From Gordonia namibiensis NBRC 108229 (GTDB taxonomy: Bacteria > Actinomycetota > Actinomycetes > Mycobacteriales > Mycobacteriaceae), in contig NZ_BAHE01000030.1 of assembly GCF_000298235.1 (NCBI RefSeq), positions 1 to 64,000 on the forward strand: DNA of 64,000 nt, written 5' to 3'. A program made the translations under genes and the position numbers. Positions 17,076-28,639 of the stretch are shown piece after piece. The notes beneath the pieces are model-generated. The model was not told the origin of the DNA. It saw only the letters and a list, made by a program, of their open reading frames with translations, and searched no databases. Each line of letters begins with the position of its first letter. Within the stretch, counting starts at the first letter, position 1.

Positions 17076-18164
17076 TCAGCTACCGCTGCTGGTGGGCGGT
17101 TCGGGCTTCTGGAAGACCGTGGTCGAGTGATCGGCGGCCGGGCCGGCCTCGGACTCACTCGCGGAGGCGCCACCCGACTGCGCAGCACCGGACGACGCAC
17201 CGGAGGCGCCTGCCGAGTACTGCCCCGGGGTGTAACCGCCGTATCCGGACTCACCCGGTGCCGATGCCTGGCCGGACTGGGCGCTCGAGTAGCTCTGGCC
17301 GGTGCCGGGAGCCTGCGAGTACGCCGACGGGTCGTAGTTCGCCGAGGACTGCTGCCCGTACTGCGACTGGCCGCTGCCGCTGCCTGCGCCGTACGCGGAG
17401 GCCTGCGCGTCGCCGTGACCGGCGCCCTGCTGGCCTGCCGAGGCGTCGGTGCCCGACGTCGCGGCCGTGATCGGTCCCGTGGCCGACGAGGGGGCCGCGA
17501 GCGCAGGAGCCACCTTGACGACGTCGGCTTCGACGAGCAGCCACACGATCGCGAGGAGCGCCGACAGCAGCGAGAAGATCAGCAGGACGATGGCGCCGGA
17601 GGCGTTGTTGTCCACGCTGAGGAACAGGAACAGCGTGATCAGGAAGGCCGGAATGGTCAGCGCTGCGACGATCGGAGCCGCCGCGACCTTGACGCCCGGG
17701 ATCAACGAGATGAGCGCCAGGACACCGGCGACGGCGACGAGCGCGTACGGGGCGTTGAACGGCGTCTGGAACAGCTCCACCGAGAAGTCATAGGCCCGTG
17801 CGGCGGCGAGGAAGCCGGAGAACAGCACGACGAGACCGAACAGACCGATGACACCGGCCAGGATCGTCGGGGTGATCGCGGGCAGACCCTGGCTCGGCGG
17901 TTTCACCGGCTGCTGCTGGCCGTAGCCGTACTGTCCGTAGCCCTGCTGCGGATTCTGGCCGTACTGCTGCTGGCCGTAGCCCTGCTGCTGTCCGTACTGC
18001 TGGCCGTAACCCTGCTGCGGATTCTGACCGTACTGCTGTCCGTAGCCCTGCTGGGGGCCCTGCCCGTAACTCTGCTGACCGCTCTGCGGGTACTGCTGGC
18101 CGTACTGGCCGTGGGACTGTCCGGACTCGGGCTGCTGCCCGTAGCCCCCCGTTGGATACGTCAT
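17076..18164 (-). CDS. DUF5336 membrane protein, Gln/Tyr/Gly-rich (Rv0954-like)
   Basis: A 362-residue protein with three parts. Residues 1-115 are low complexity with repeated [16 protein letters not shown] units. Residues 125-255 hold four hydrophobic helices, the DUF5336 core ([26 protein letters not shown] onward is helix 1). The last 110 residues are a disordered Ser/Gly/Ala/Gln tail. M. tuberculosis Rv0954, in the same position, is a four-helix membrane protein reported to associate with the division machinery; that role here is inference. The start is ATG 18164 with an AGGAG Shine-Dalgarno; a longer frame upstream is unsupported. Confidence 0.88.
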   Translation of the reverse strand: MTYPTGGYGQQPESGQSHGQYGQQYPQSGQQSYGQGPQQGYGQQYGQNPQQGYGQQYGQQQGYGQQQYGQNPQQGYGQYGYGQQQPVKPPSQGLPAITPTILAGVIGLFGLVVLFSGFLAAARAYDFSVELFQTPFNAPYALVAVAGVLALISLIPGVKVAAAPIVAALTIPAFLITLFLFLSVDNNASGAIVLLIFSLLSALLAIVWLLVEADVVKVAPALAAPSSATGPITAATSGTDASAGQQGAGHGDAQASAYGAGSGSGQSQYGQQSSANYDPSAYSQAPGTGQSYSSAQSGQASAPGESGYGGYTPGQYSAGASGASSGAAQSGGASASESEAGPAADHSTTVFQKPEPPTSSGS

Positions 18165-18266
18165 TGGCGATCTCCTGGTCGGCTCGTCTGGGTTATCTGG
18201 CTCAGGTCGCGCGCCGGTGATGACAGCATCGGCCGTCACCGCCCCGACGGGCACAACACCCGGCCC

Positions 18267-18296
18267 ACGGTAGTACATGTGACCGGCGGGTCACAT
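18267..18296 (-). promoter_or_regulatory. 20-bp palindrome and -10 upstream of the DUF5336 gene
   Basis: ATGTGACC-GGCG-GGTCACAT (18277-18296) is a perfect palindrome. A -10 candidate TACCGT (18272-18267, minus strand) lies just downstream, so the palindrome covers the -35 position. Arms resemble CRP/GlxR half-sites (TGTGA, TCACA), but the spacer is 8 nt instead of 6, so another regulator is possible. The rest of 18165-18377 shows nothing else. Confidence 0.55.
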
Positions 18297-18377
18297 GGAC
18301 CGTTCGACGCCTGCCGTCGACGCCACCGCCCACGCTACCGATGTCCGACGATGTCACGTCGCGATCGTGCACAGCCG

Positions 18378-20345
18378 TCACCAGCGATGAGCCCGGCCCT
18401 GTTCGGCGTACCAGTCGACGAGTGAGTAGTCGTCCACCGACTTGGGATCGATGTTGACCTCGGACCGACCGGCCAGAATCGCCGTGACCGGAACCTCGAG
18501 TTTCTTCCCGGTGCGCGTGTGCGGGATGCCCGGGGCCTCGATCACCTCGTCGGGCACATGGCGTTTCGACAGTCGGTCGCGGACCGCGGCGGCAATCCGC
18601 GCAATGAGGGCGTCGTCGAGGACGGCACCGGGGACGAGGGTGACGAACAGGGGCATCCAGTAGGCGCCGTCGGGGCCGTCCACGCCGAGGACGAAGGCCT
18701 CCGCGATCTCGTCGAGCGATTCCACGACCTCGTAGATGTCGGCCGATCCCATGCGGATTCCGTGCCGGTTCAACGTCGCATCGCTGCGGCCGTGGATGAC
18801 CAGGGAGCCGCGTTCGGTCACGGTGACCCAGTCGCCGTGCCGCCAGACCGGCCCGTCGGGATGGGCGGTCGGCCCTTCCCACTCGTGGTCGAAATAGGCG
18901 GCGCGGTACCGCGCGCCGTCCGGGTCGTCCCAGAAGTGCACCGGCATCGACGGCATCGGTGCGGTGACGACCAGCTCGCCGACCTCACCGACGAGCGGTG
19001 TACCGTCCGGCGCCCAGCTCTCCAACGCGACACCGAGGTAGCGCACGGACAGCTCGCCGGGTACCACCGGCACCCCGACCGATCCGCCGGCGAAGGCCGA
19101 CACGATGTCGGTGCCGCCGCTGATCGACGAGATCGGTAGCCCCCGCTTCACGTGGTCGTCGACCCAGGTGAAGAGGTCGGCGGCGAGCGAGGATCCCGTG
19201 CTGCCCAGGGCCCGAAGCGCCGACAGGTCGTGGTCGCGGCCCGGTTCGAGTCCGGCCTTGCGCGAGGCCTGGAGCTGCCCGGGCGAGGTACCGAAGTAGG
19301 TGACCTTCTCGTCGGCGACGATCTGCCAGAGCTTGTCGGCATCCGGATGGAGCGGGGAACCGCTGTAACAGACGATCCGCGCGCCGCAGAGGAGTCCGGC
19401 GACCTGGTAGTTCCACATCATCCAGCTGAGTGCGGTCTGCCAGAAGAAGACATCGTCCGACGACAGATCACCGTGCAGCGCACCGGCTTTGAGGTGTTCG
19501 ACGACGACGCCTCCGTGCCCGTGGACGATACCTTTCGGGCGGCCGGTGGTGCCGGAGCTGAACAACACCCAGAGGGGATGGTCGAAGTCCACGAGCACCG
19601 GGCCGGCGTCGCCGGCCTCCGCGGTGAGCGCGTCGGCGTAGTCGATCCGCGTCGTGCCGTCCCCCGTCGGTTCGCCTGCGTCGCCGCCGATCGTGATGTG
19701 TGCGACGAGTTCCGGCAGCAGGCTCGCGAGTTCGGCGCTGTCCGCACGCTTGTCGATGTCCTTGCCGCTGTACCGGTATCCCGCGGCACTGAACAGGACC
19801 TTCGGTCGGAGCTGACCGAGCCGGCTCGCGGCACCCTGCGGCGCATAGTCCTGGCCGCACCCCGACCAGATGGCGCCGAGACCGGCGGTGGCGAGGAAGG
19901 CGACGACCGCCTCGGGGATGTCGGGCAGGTAGGCCGCCACGACGTCGCCGGTACCGATCCCCTGTGCCCGCAGCGTCGCGGCCAGGGAGGCGACCATGCC
20001 GGGGAGATCCGACCAGGCGATCTCGGTGCGTTCCCCGGCCTCGTCGAGTCCGACGATGGCGGCGCCCGGCAGGTCGGCGTGCCGCAGGATCTGGCTGACG
20101 TAATTCAGCCGGACACCCGGGAACCATTGTGCGCCGGGCATGGTCGGGTCGGCGAGCACGGCGGCGTCACCCTCGGCGAGAGGTTCGGCGGCCAGGGCGT
20201 CGAGGTCGAAGAACTCCCACAGGGCTCGCCAGAACTGTGCCGGCTGCTCCACCGACCAGGACCACAGCCGGTCGTAATCCGCGGCGTCCACGCCGAACCG
20301 GTTCTCCACGTGCCGGCTGAACCGCTCGATCGCGGCACCGGTCAT
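18378..20345 (-). CDS. acetoacetate-CoA ligase (acetoacetyl-CoA synthetase)
   Basis: A 655-residue ANL-superfamily ligase that activates acetoacetate to acetoacetyl-CoA with ATP. The N-terminal acetyl-CoA-synthetase-like lead domain (residues 1-100, with RFSRHVENRFGV and WSVEQPAQFWRALWEFF) is followed by the AMP-binding core with VLFSSGTTGRPKGIVH and the A8 hinge HGRSDATLNRHGIRM. Length and the long lead region fit acetoacetyl-CoA synthetase rather than FadD. ATG 20345 overlaps the preceding FadD stop (ATGA). As the last gene of the leucine-type operon, it would recover the acetoacetate released by the HMG-CoA lyase step. Confidence 0.88.
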   Translation of the reverse strand: MTGAAIERFSRHVENRFGVDAADYDRLWSWSVEQPAQFWRALWEFFDLDALAAEPLAEGDAAVLADPTMPGAQWFPGVRLNYVSQILRHADLPGAAIVGLDEAGERTEIAWSDLPGMVASLAATLRAQGIGTGDVVAAYLPDIPEAVVAFLATAGLGAIWSGCGQDYAPQGAASRLGQLRPKVLFSAAGYRYSGKDIDKRADSAELASLLPELVAHITIGGDAGEPTGDGTTRIDYADALTAEAGDAGPVLVDFDHPLWVLFSSGTTGRPKGIVHGHGGVVVEHLKAGALHGDLSSDDVFFWQTALSWMMWNYQVAGLLCGARIVCYSGSPLHPDADKLWQIVADEKVTYFGTSPGQLQASRKAGLEPGRDHDLSALRALGSTGSSLAADLFTWVDDHVKRGLPISSISGGTDIVSAFAGGSVGVPVVPGELSVRYLGVALESWAPDGTPLVGEVGELVVTAPMPSMPVHFWDDPDGARYRAAYFDHEWEGPTAHPDGPVWRHGDWVTVTERGSLVIHGRSDATLNRHGIRMGSADIYEVVESLDEIAEAFVLGVDGPDGAYWMPLFVTLVPGAVLDDALIARIAAAVRDRLSKRHVPDEVIEAPGIPHTRTGKKLEVPVTAILAGRSEVNIDPKSVDDYSLVDWYAEQGRAHRW

Positions 20346-21997
20346 CGCAGGTCCTCCAGGATGTGCGTGGCCTCTTCGCGCATCGCGACCTTGCGGACCT
20401 TGCCGGTGACGGTCATCGGGAATTCCTTGACCACGTGGACGTATCGGGGGATCTTGTGCCGCGCGATCTTGCCGTCGGCGAAGGCTCGCACGTCCTCGGC
20501 CGTGAGATCGGTGGCGTGGTCGCGGAGGCGGATCCACGCCATGAGTTCTTCGCCGTACTTCTCGTCGGGGACGCCGATGACCTGGGCATCGAGGATGTCG
20601 GGATGGGTGTAGAGGAATTCCTCGATCTCGCGCGGGTAGATGTTCTCGCCGCCCCGGATCACCATGTCCTTGATCCGGCCGGTGATGCGGACGTAGCCGG
20701 CGTCGTCCATCTCGGCGAGGTCGCCGGTGTGCATCCACCCCTCGGAATCGATGGCCTCGGCGGTCTTCTCCGGATCGTTCCAGTAGCCGGTCATCACCGA
20801 GTAACCGCGCGTGCACAGCTCGCCGGTCTCGTTGCGGCCGAGCGTCTCCCCCATGCCGGGAGCGACGATCTTGATCTCGAGGTGCGGGCCGACCTGGCCC
20901 ACGGTGGTGACCCGGAGGTCGAGCGGGTCGTCGACCCTGGTCTGGGTGGACACCGGCGACGTCTCGGTCATGCCGTAGCAGATGGAGACCTCGCTCATGT
21001 GCATCCGATCGACCACCTGACGCATCACCTGTTCGGGGCACGGCGAGCCGGCCATGATGCCGGTGCGCAGCGAGGACAGGTCGGGAGCGTAACCCTCCGG
21101 AGCGGCATCGAGCAGTGCGAGTTCGGCGATGAACATCGTCGGCACGCCGTAGAGACTGGTGCAGCGATGTTCGGCGACCGCGTCGAGCGTGGCCTTCGGA
21201 TCGAAGGCGGGACCCGGGATCACCATGGCCGCACCGTGACTGGTGGCGGCGAGATTGCCCATCACCATGCCGAAGCAGTGGTAGAACGGCACCGGCAGGC
21301 AGATGCGGTCGTCGGCGGTGTAATCGAGAAGCTCACCGACGAGGTAGCCGTTGTTGCCGATGTTGCGATGCGACAGCGTCGCCCCCTTGGGGAAACCCGT
21401 TGTACCCGAGGTGTACTGGATGTTGATCGGATCGTCGGCGGACAGCGACGCCGCGATCTCGGCGACCCGCGCCAGTTCCTCGTCGGAGGGGGCCGCGGTC
21501 AGCTCGGTCCAGGCCGCGGACTCGAATGTCACCACCTCCCGCAGATCCGGGCAGTGCGGACGCGCCTCCGCAAGCATCGACTCATAGCCGGAGTCCTTGA
21601 ACCGTTCGGCCGCGAGGACGACGCTCGTGCCGGACTGCTTGAGGGCGTACTCGACCTCGTTCTGCCGGTAAGCGGGGTTGAGGTTGACCAGGATCGCGCC
21701 GATCTCGGCGGTGGCGTACTGGACGAGCACCCACTCGAAGCGGTTGGGCGCCCACAGTCCGACCCGATCCCCCTTGACCACGCCCAGTCGCAGCAGACCC
21801 GCGGCCAGCGCCCGCACGTCGCGGTGGAACTCCGCGTAGGTCCACTGCCTGCCGATGGCGGCGTCGATGAGCGCGACGTGATCGGCGTACTTCTCGACGG
21901 TCCGCGCCAGCGTCACGCCGATGGTGTCCGTCAGCAGAGCAGGGCTCTGCGGACCGTGGGTATGTGCGAGGTTCTGGGCGTGAGCGTCATTGCTCAT
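20342..21997 (-). CDS. FadD35-like acyl-CoA ligase
   Basis: A 551-residue class I adenylate-forming ligase with P-loop IQYTSGTTGFPKGATLSHRN and hinge ITGRIKDMVIRGGENIYP. In M. tuberculosis the similar fadD35 (Rv2505c) belongs to the same gene set (citE, maoC, fadE19, accA1, accD1). The likely role is CoA activation of a branched short- or medium-chain acid entering the pathway; the substrate is unproven. ATG 21997 has a GGAG Shine-Dalgarno about 8 nt upstream. It lies 70 nt after citE and is coupled to the acetoacetyl-CoA synthetase. Confidence 0.88.
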   Translation of the reverse strand: MSNDAHAQNLAHTHGPQSPALLTDTIGVTLARTVEKYADHVALIDAAIGRQWTYAEFHRDVRALAAGLLRLGVVKGDRVGLWAPNRFEWVLVQYATAEIGAILVNLNPAYRQNEVEYALKQSGTSVVLAAERFKDSGYESMLAEARPHCPDLREVVTFESAAWTELTAAPSDEELARVAEIAASLSADDPINIQYTSGTTGFPKGATLSHRNIGNNGYLVGELLDYTADDRICLPVPFYHCFGMVMGNLAATSHGAAMVIPGPAFDPKATLDAVAEHRCTSLYGVPTMFIAELALLDAAPEGYAPDLSSLRTGIMAGSPCPEQVMRQVVDRMHMSEVSICYGMTETSPVSTQTRVDDPLDLRVTTVGQVGPHLEIKIVAPGMGETLGRNETGELCTRGYSVMTGYWNDPEKTAEAIDSEGWMHTGDLAEMDDAGYVRITGRIKDMVIRGGENIYPREIEEFLYTHPDILDAQVIGVPDEKYGEELMAWIRLRDHATDLTAEDVRAFADGKIARHKIPRYVHVVKEFPMTVTGKVRKVAMREEATHILEDLR

Positions 21998-22067
21998 GAG
22001 CGGGCTCCGGTCTCTCGATGATGTCGGGGGAACGAGGGGAAGCGGAAAGCGGTTCGGCGCAGCGGAA

Positions 22068-22994
22068 TCAGGCGTCGGCGTCGGCGGCGGGCCGTCCGGC
22101 CACGCGGGACAACACGACCTCCGCCTGCCGGAGCACCGGGCCGTCGATCATCTGACCGTCGAGGCTGAAGACCCCGCCACCGTGTTCGGCGGAGCCGTCG
22201 ATCACCTTGTGCGCCCACGCGATCGCCTCTTCGGACGGCTGGTAGCCGGCGCGGATGTGCTCGACCTGCGATGGATGGATGCACGCGGTCGCGGTGTAAC
22301 CGAGGGCCACCGCGTCGCGCACCTCGGCGACCAGACCGTCGACATCGTCGATGTCGAGATGCACCGAGTCCACGGCGAATTTGCCGTGCGCCGCGGCCGC
22401 GATGCGGACCATCGACCGGACCCAGGCGGCGACGTCGCGGTACTCGCCGGCGCGGGGCTCCGCGGGCCCGAACCGGCTCGACGTCCCGCCGAGTCCGGCG
22501 ACCAGGTCCTCGGCGCCCCACATGAGGCCGATGCAGTTCGACGTGGCGGCGATGTCGTTGGCGCGGGTGGCACCCAGCGGCGTCTCGATCAGCGCGATCG
22601 TCTGGAACGCGGTGTCCAGGATCGACGCCACGTCCTCCGACTTGGCCTGCATGACGACGCGGTAGTTCGTCTCGGAGACCGCGGCGAGGTCGCGGCGGTA
22701 GTCGCCGGTACCGGCCGGGTTGATCCGCACGATGGTGCGGTCCGGGTCGATCGGGTTGGCGATCAACGCTTCCCGCGCGGCAGCCCGATTCTCCGGCGAC
22801 ACCGCGTCCTCGAGGTCGAGGATCACGACGTCGGCCCGGTCGAGGGCCTTCTGGTAGCGCTCGGGCCGGTCTGCGGGGCAGAACAGCAGTGCGGGCCCGG
22901 CGGGCAGCCAGGCGTTGGACAGCTGGGAATCGCCCAGACTCGATCCGCTCACGAGCGAATTGTCGGCGGGTCCGTCGAAGAACATCGTCGTCAC
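22068..22994 (-). CDS. CitE-like beta-hydroxyacyl-CoA lyase (Rv2498c-like)
   Basis: A 308-residue HpcH/HpaI-superfamily TIM barrel (CoA ester lyase). Visible motifs are LLFCPADRPERYQKAL at the first strand, VVILDLEDAVSPENR with Mg-binding acidic residues, and VRINPAGT. The M. tuberculosis homologue Rv2498c is known as an (R)-HMG-CoA and citramalyl-CoA lyase for leucine and itaconate breakdown. The same reaction is expected here. The start overlaps the MaoC stop: GTG 22994 (GTGA) or the ATG three codons later. Confidence 0.87.
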   Translation of the reverse strand: MTTMFFDGPADNSLVSGSSLGDSQLSNAWLPAGPALLFCPADRPERYQKALDRADVVILDLEDAVSPENRAAAREALIANPIDPDRTIVRINPAGTGDYRRDLAAVSETNYRVVMQAKSEDVASILDTAFQTIALIETPLGATRANDIAATSNCIGLMWGAEDLVAGLGGTSSRFGPAEPRAGEYRDVAAWVRSMVRIAAAAHGKFAVDSVHLDIDDVDGLVAEVRDAVALGYTATACIHPSQVEHIRAGYQPSEEAIAWAHKVIDGSAEHGGGVFSLDGQMIDGPVLRQAEVVLSRVAGRPAADADA

Positions 22995-23491
22995 TCCGTA
23001 GGTTTCTTGCGCACCAACGTGGCCCGCGCGGCTCGCGCGACGACCTCGCCGTGCTGATTGCGTCCGATGTGGGTCAAGTTCACCACGCCCTCCCCCGGCC
23101 TCGACCGGGATTCGCGTTTACCGGTGCACAGTGTCTCGGCGTAGAGGGTGTCACCGGCGAACAGCGGCGCGGGGAACGCAACCTCGGAAAAACCGAGGTT
23201 GGCCACCAGTGTGCCCTGTGTCAGCTGGCTGACCGAGAGACCCACGATCGTCGACAGCGTGAACATGGAGTTGATCAGGCGCTGACCACCGAAACCGGGC
23301 TGTTGCGCCGACCACGCGGCGTCGAGGTGCAGGGCCTGGGTGTTCATGGTGAGCGTCGTGAACAAGACGTTGTCGGCCTCGGTCACGGTGCGTCCGGGAC
23401 GGTGTTCGTAGAGGGTCTCCTCGATGAACTCCTCGAACCACAGGCCGCGCTGGACGACCCTGTTCACGGGTGCCTGGTCGTTGTCGCTCAT
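22991..23491 (-). CDS. MaoC-family enoyl-CoA hydratase (Rv2499c-like)
   Basis: A 166-residue single hot-dog protein with the MaoC-type segment LFAGDTLYAETLCTGKRES. The position between fadE and citE matches M. tuberculosis Rv2499c, associated with methylglutaconyl/itaconyl-CoA hydration. It would hydrate 3-methylglutaconyl-CoA to HMG-CoA. ATG 23491 overlaps the fadE stop, and its own stop overlaps the citE start, so it is coupled on both sides. Confidence 0.87.
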   Translation of the reverse strand: MSDNDQAPVNRVVQRGLWFEEFIEETLYEHRPGRTVTEADNVLFTTLTMNTQALHLDAAWSAQQPGFGGQRLINSMFTLSTIVGLSVSQLTQGTLVANLGFSEVAFPAPLFAGDTLYAETLCTGKRESRSRPGEGVVNLTHIGRNQHGEVVARAARATLVRKKPTE

Positions 23492-24633
23492 GCGAAACCC
23501 AGCTCCCGGGCGATGAGCATGAGCTGCACCTCGGTGGTGCCCTCGCCGATCTCGAGGATCTTCGAGTCGCGGTAGTGACGGGCGACGGGGTACTCGTTCA
23601 TGAATCCGTAGCCGCCGTGGATCTGGGTGGCGACGCGCGCGTTGTCCATGGCCGCCTCGCTGGCCACCAGCTTGGCGATCGACGCTTCCTTCTTGAAGGG
23701 CTTGCCCGCCAGCATCTTCGCCGCCGCGTCGTAGTACGCGGTGCGCGCGACGTGGGCCCGGGCCTCCATCCTTGCGATGGCGAAGGACACCGACTGGTAC
23801 TCGCCGATCGGCTTGCCGAACGACTGACGCTCCTTGGCGTACTTGACGCTCTCGTCGACGCAGCCCTGCGCCGCTCCGGTCGCGAGCGCCGCGATCGCGA
23901 TGCGGCCCTCGTCGAGGATCGACAGGAAGTTGGCGTAGCCGCGGCCGCGCTCACCGAGCAGGTTCTCCTTGGGCACGCGCACATCGGTGAAAGTGAGCGG
24001 GTGGGTGTCGGAGGCATTCCAGCCGACCTTGTTGTAGGCCGGTTCGGCGGTGAAGCCGGGGGTTCCCGACGGCACGATGATGGTCGAGATCTCCTTCTTG
24101 CCGTTCTCCTTGACCCCGGTGACCGCGGTGACGGTGACCAGCGAGGTGATGTCGGTGCCCGAGTTGGTGATGAACTGCTTGCCGCCGTTGATGATCCACG
24201 AGTCACCGTCGTCACGGGCGGTGGTCGCGGTGGCCCCGGCGTCGGAGCCGGCACCCGGCTCGGTCAGACCGAAACCGGCGAGCGCGGTACCGGCGGTGAG
24301 GTCGGGCAGGTACTGCTGTTTCTGCTCCTCGGTGCCGAACCGGTAGATCGGCATCGCACCCAGGCTCACGCCGGCCTCGAGGGTGATGGCGACCGACTGG
24401 TCGATCTTGCCGAGTTCCTCGAGTGCGAGGGCCAGCGCGAAGTAGTCGCCGCCCATGCCGCCGTACTCCTCGGGGAACGGCAGCCCGAAGAGGCCCATCT
24501 TGCCCATCTGGGCGATGACCTCGTACGGGAAGGTGTGGTCGGCATCGTGTTTCGCGGCCACCGGCGCCACCACGGTCTGCGCGAAGTCGCGCACCGTCTC
24601 GATGAGGTCGGTGTACTCCTGCGTGAGTTCCAT
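23488..24633 (-). CDS. acyl-CoA dehydrogenase, FadE19/isovaleryl-CoA dehydrogenase-like
   Basis: About 381 residues, the standard length for a short/branched-chain acyl-CoA dehydrogenase (FAD, tetramer). The N-terminal domain carries FPEEYGGMGGDY, the FAD-binding segment is GFGLTEPGAGSDAG, and the C-terminus has QIHGGYGFMNEYPV and EIGEGTTEVQ. Operon context (AccA1, AccD1, MaoC, CitE) makes isovaleryl-CoA the likely substrate. I prefer ATG 24633 (AGGA 7 nt upstream) over the GTG five codons earlier. Confidence 0.9.
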   Translation of the reverse strand: MELTQEYTDLIETVRDFAQTVVAPVAAKHDADHTFPYEVIAQMGKMGLFGLPFPEEYGGMGGDYFALALALEELGKIDQSVAITLEAGVSLGAMPIYRFGTEEQKQQYLPDLTAGTALAGFGLTEPGAGSDAGATATTARDDGDSWIINGGKQFITNSGTDITSLVTVTAVTGVKENGKKEISTIIVPSGTPGFTAEPAYNKVGWNASDTHPLTFTDVRVPKENLLGERGRGYANFLSILDEGRIAIAALATGAAQGCVDESVKYAKERQSFGKPIGEYQSVSFAIARMEARAHVARTAYYDAAAKMLAGKPFKKEASIAKLVASEAAMDNARVATQIHGGYGFMNEYPVARHYRDSKILEIGEGTTEVQLMLIARELGFA

Positions 24634-24731
24634 GAGAGTCCTGTTCACTCTTGTCGTTCGGTTCGATCTGTTCTGTTCCGAGCCCTTCGTGGCTCGTCGC
24701 TTGCGCTCCTCGCACCTCAGGGAGCGAGTGG

Positions 24732-26834
24732 TCAGGGAGCGGGAACGGACTCCCGGCTCTCCGCGGGGGTGACCACGGCGAGGATCTGTCCGGCATCCAC
24801 CTTGTCACCCACCTTCACCGTGATGTCGACGGTTCCGTCGACGGGTGCGGTCAACGCGTGTTCCATCTTCATCGCCTCGACGACCACGACGGCCGCGCCG
24901 CTGCTCACCTCGTCGCCGGATACGGCGCCGACGGCGACCACGGTGCCGGGCATCGGGCTGGCGATCTCGCCGGCACGATCGTCGGCGGCCTCGTCGAGCA
25001 GCGGGCGGGCGAGATCGAGGACCCAGGCGCCGGACGGTCCCGACACCCACCAGGATTCACCGATCAGCGTCGACGACCAGGACTGGCTGACCCCGTCGAC
25101 GATGAGACGGTCGGATTCGCGGCCCTCGCCCGACTGTGCGGGGAGGTAGACGACCTCGGCGGTCCACGACTCACCCTCGGCCCCGTCACCACCCTCGGTG
25201 ACCACGGTCGCCGATCCCGAGATCGACTGTGCATCAGCGTGTTCGACGCGAATCGACACGGTGGAGTGGTGTCCGCCGCTCACGAGCCTGGTGATCACCG
25301 GGGCCGGTTCGCCGACGCGCCAGCCGACCGCCGACGACCAGACGTCACCGCGGTCCCGGGTCCCGATGCGGGCGAGGCCGACGAGGACCTGAGCCTCCGG
25401 GGAGGGTTGCGGCACCGCGTAGTCGGCGACCAGACGGTCGAGCAGTTCGGTGTCGAGTTCGGCGTCGACGACGGCCTGTTGCCGGAGGACGAAGCGGCAG
25501 AAGTCGATGTTCGTGACGACACCGAGGACGCGGGTGTGTGCCAGCGCCTGGTCGAGGCGTTCGAGGGCCTCCTCGCGGTCGCTGCCGTGCGCGATGATCT
25601 TGGCGAGCATCGGGTCGTAGTCGCTGCCGACACGCAGGCCCCCGAGCATGGCGGAGTCGACGCGGATGCCGCTGCCCGACGCGGTGTCCGGGTGGACGAG
25701 GTGTTCGATGGTGCCGCCCGTGGGGAGGAAGCCACGGGTGGGATCCTCGGCGTACACGCGGGCCTCGATGGCGTGGCCGGTGAGCGTGATGTCGTCCTGG
25801 GCGAAGCCGAGGATTTCGCCGCGGGCCACGCGGATCTGCTGCTCCACCAGGTCGATTCCGGTGACCAGTTCGGTGACCGGGTGCTCGACCTGCAGCCGGG
25901 TGTTCATCTCCATGAAGAAGAACTCGTCGGGCTTGTGGGCCGAGACGATGAACTCGACGGTGCCCGCGCCGGTGTAGCCGACGCTGCGGGCGGCGTCGCA
26001 GGCCGCCTCGCCGATCCGGGCACGGGTGTCGGCGTCGAGCAGCGCCGAGGGCGCCTCCTCGATGACCTTCTGGTGGCGGCGCTGCAGGGAGCACTCACGT
26101 TCACCGAGATGGATGACGTTGCCGTGGGTGTCGGCGAGGACCTGCACCTCGATGTGGCGCGGCGTGTCGACGAAGTGCTCGAGGAACAGGGCGTCGTCGC
26201 CGAACGCGGCGCCGGCCTCGCGTCGTGCGCGTTGTAGTGCGGCAGGCAGTTCGGCCGGGTCGGCGACGCGGTGCATACCCTTGCCGCCGCCGCCGGCGCT
26301 CGGTTTGATGAGGACCGGGAAGCCGATGTCGGGGGCGGCCGCGATCAGGTCCTCGTCGGTGAGGCCGGGACGCGAGAGACCCGGCACCACCGGCACGTCG
26401 CGCGCGGTGACCGCGGCGCGGGCGGTGATCTTGTCGCCCATCGTCGCGATGGCCTCGGTCGGCGGACCGATGAAGACGATGCCCGCTTCCGCCAGCGCGG
26501 CGGCGAATTTCTGGTTCTCGGAGAGGAATCCGTAGCCGGGGTGGACGGCGTCGGCACCGGTCTTGCGGGCCGCGTCGACCACGGCGTCGATGTCGAGATA
26601 GCTCTGGGCCGCCGCGGCCGGTCCGATCCGGACCGCGACGTCGGCCTCGCGGACGTGCCGGGCGTGCGCGTCGGCGTCGGAGTAGACGGCGATGCTGCGG
26701 ATGCCCAGGCGGCGCAGCGTGTCGATCACCCGGCAGGCGATCTCACCACGGTTCGCCACCAGGACGCTGCGAATGGGTCTGGTGCTCACGGTCTGAAGGT
26801 CCTCTGTCGTCGTGGGTGAACTCGGGGATGACAT
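24732..26834 (-). CDS. accA1: acyl-CoA carboxylase alpha subunit (biotin carboxylase + BCCP), AccA1-like
   Basis: A 700-residue protein with a biotin carboxylase core (residues 20-470, starting [18 protein letters not shown]-grasp loop [10 protein letters not shown]), a linker domain, and a C-terminal biotinyl domain with EAMKMEH carrying the biotinylated Lys. The paired AccD1 is just upstream. In M. tuberculosis AccA1-AccD1 is the 3-methylcrotonyl-CoA carboxylase of leucine catabolism. ATG 26834 has a GCGGAGG Shine-Dalgarno, 12 nt after accD1; an internal GTG at the Rossmann start is less likely. Confidence 0.93.
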   Translation of the reverse strand: MSSPSSPTTTEDLQTVSTRPIRSVLVANRGEIACRVIDTLRRLGIRSIAVYSDADAHARHVREADVAVRIGPAAAAQSYLDIDAVVDAARKTGADAVHPGYGFLSENQKFAAALAEAGIVFIGPPTEAIATMGDKITARAAVTARDVPVVPGLSRPGLTDEDLIAAAPDIGFPVLIKPSAGGGGKGMHRVADPAELPAALQRARREAGAAFGDDALFLEHFVDTPRHIEVQVLADTHGNVIHLGERECSLQRRHQKVIEEAPSALLDADTRARIGEAACDAARSVGYTGAGTVEFIVSAHKPDEFFFMEMNTRLQVEHPVTELVTGIDLVEQQIRVARGEILGFAQDDITLTGHAIEARVYAEDPTRGFLPTGGTIEHLVHPDTASGSGIRVDSAMLGGLRVGSDYDPMLAKIIAHGSDREEALERLDQALAHTRVLGVVTNIDFCRFVLRQQAVVDAELDTELLDRLVADYAVPQPSPEAQVLVGLARIGTRDRGDVWSSAVGWRVGEPAPVITRLVSGGHHSTVSIRVEHADAQSISGSATVVTEGGDGAEGESWTAEVVYLPAQSGEGRESDRLIVDGVSQSWSSTLIGESWWVSGPSGAWVLDLARPLLDEAADDRAGEIASPMPGTVVAVGAVSGDEVSSGAAVVVVEAMKMEHALTAPVDGTVDITVKVGDKVDAGQILAVVTPAESRESVPAP

Positions 26835-26846
26835 GTCGGCCTCCGC

Positions 26847-28424
<1,578 letters not shown>

Positions 28425-28434
28425 CGTCGACCCT

Positions 28435-28490
28435 TCAGTTAGTAGGGATTAACTGAGCGGAATGGTACGCCATCGGGTGGCGTGTGTCAC
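28435..28490 (-). promoter_or_regulatory. promoter and operator of the leucine-type operon
   Basis: On the minus strand: -35 GTGACA (28490-28485), a 17-nt spacer, then -10 TACCAT (28467-28462). Just downstream lies a 22-bp palindrome TCAGTTA-N8-TAACTGA (28435-28456), placed to block transcription. No regulator gene is adjacent; in M. tuberculosis a TetR gene (Rv2506) is next to this set. Confidence 0.7.
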
Positions 28491-28513
28491 GCCCGCAACT
28501 GGCACCCCGTCTG

Positions 28514-28543
28514 CGTGACGCGCGTCACGTCATCTCGTAGGGT
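28514..28543 (+). promoter_or_regulatory. promoter of the fused oxidoreductase gene, with palindrome
   Basis: A perfect 16-bp palindrome CGTGACGCGCGTCACG (28514-28529) contains the -35 GTGACG (28515-28520). Seventeen nt later is the -10 TAGGGT (28538-28543). The leader of about 90 nt ends at ATG 28640. Confidence 0.6.
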
Positions 28544-28639
28544 GGTGTCAGGCCCACCACCCCCGGGCTCTCACAACCGATGCGTCGATCCCCGGCACGA
28601 CCGGAGACGGCCACCGCACATAGAAGGCCAGGTAACCCC

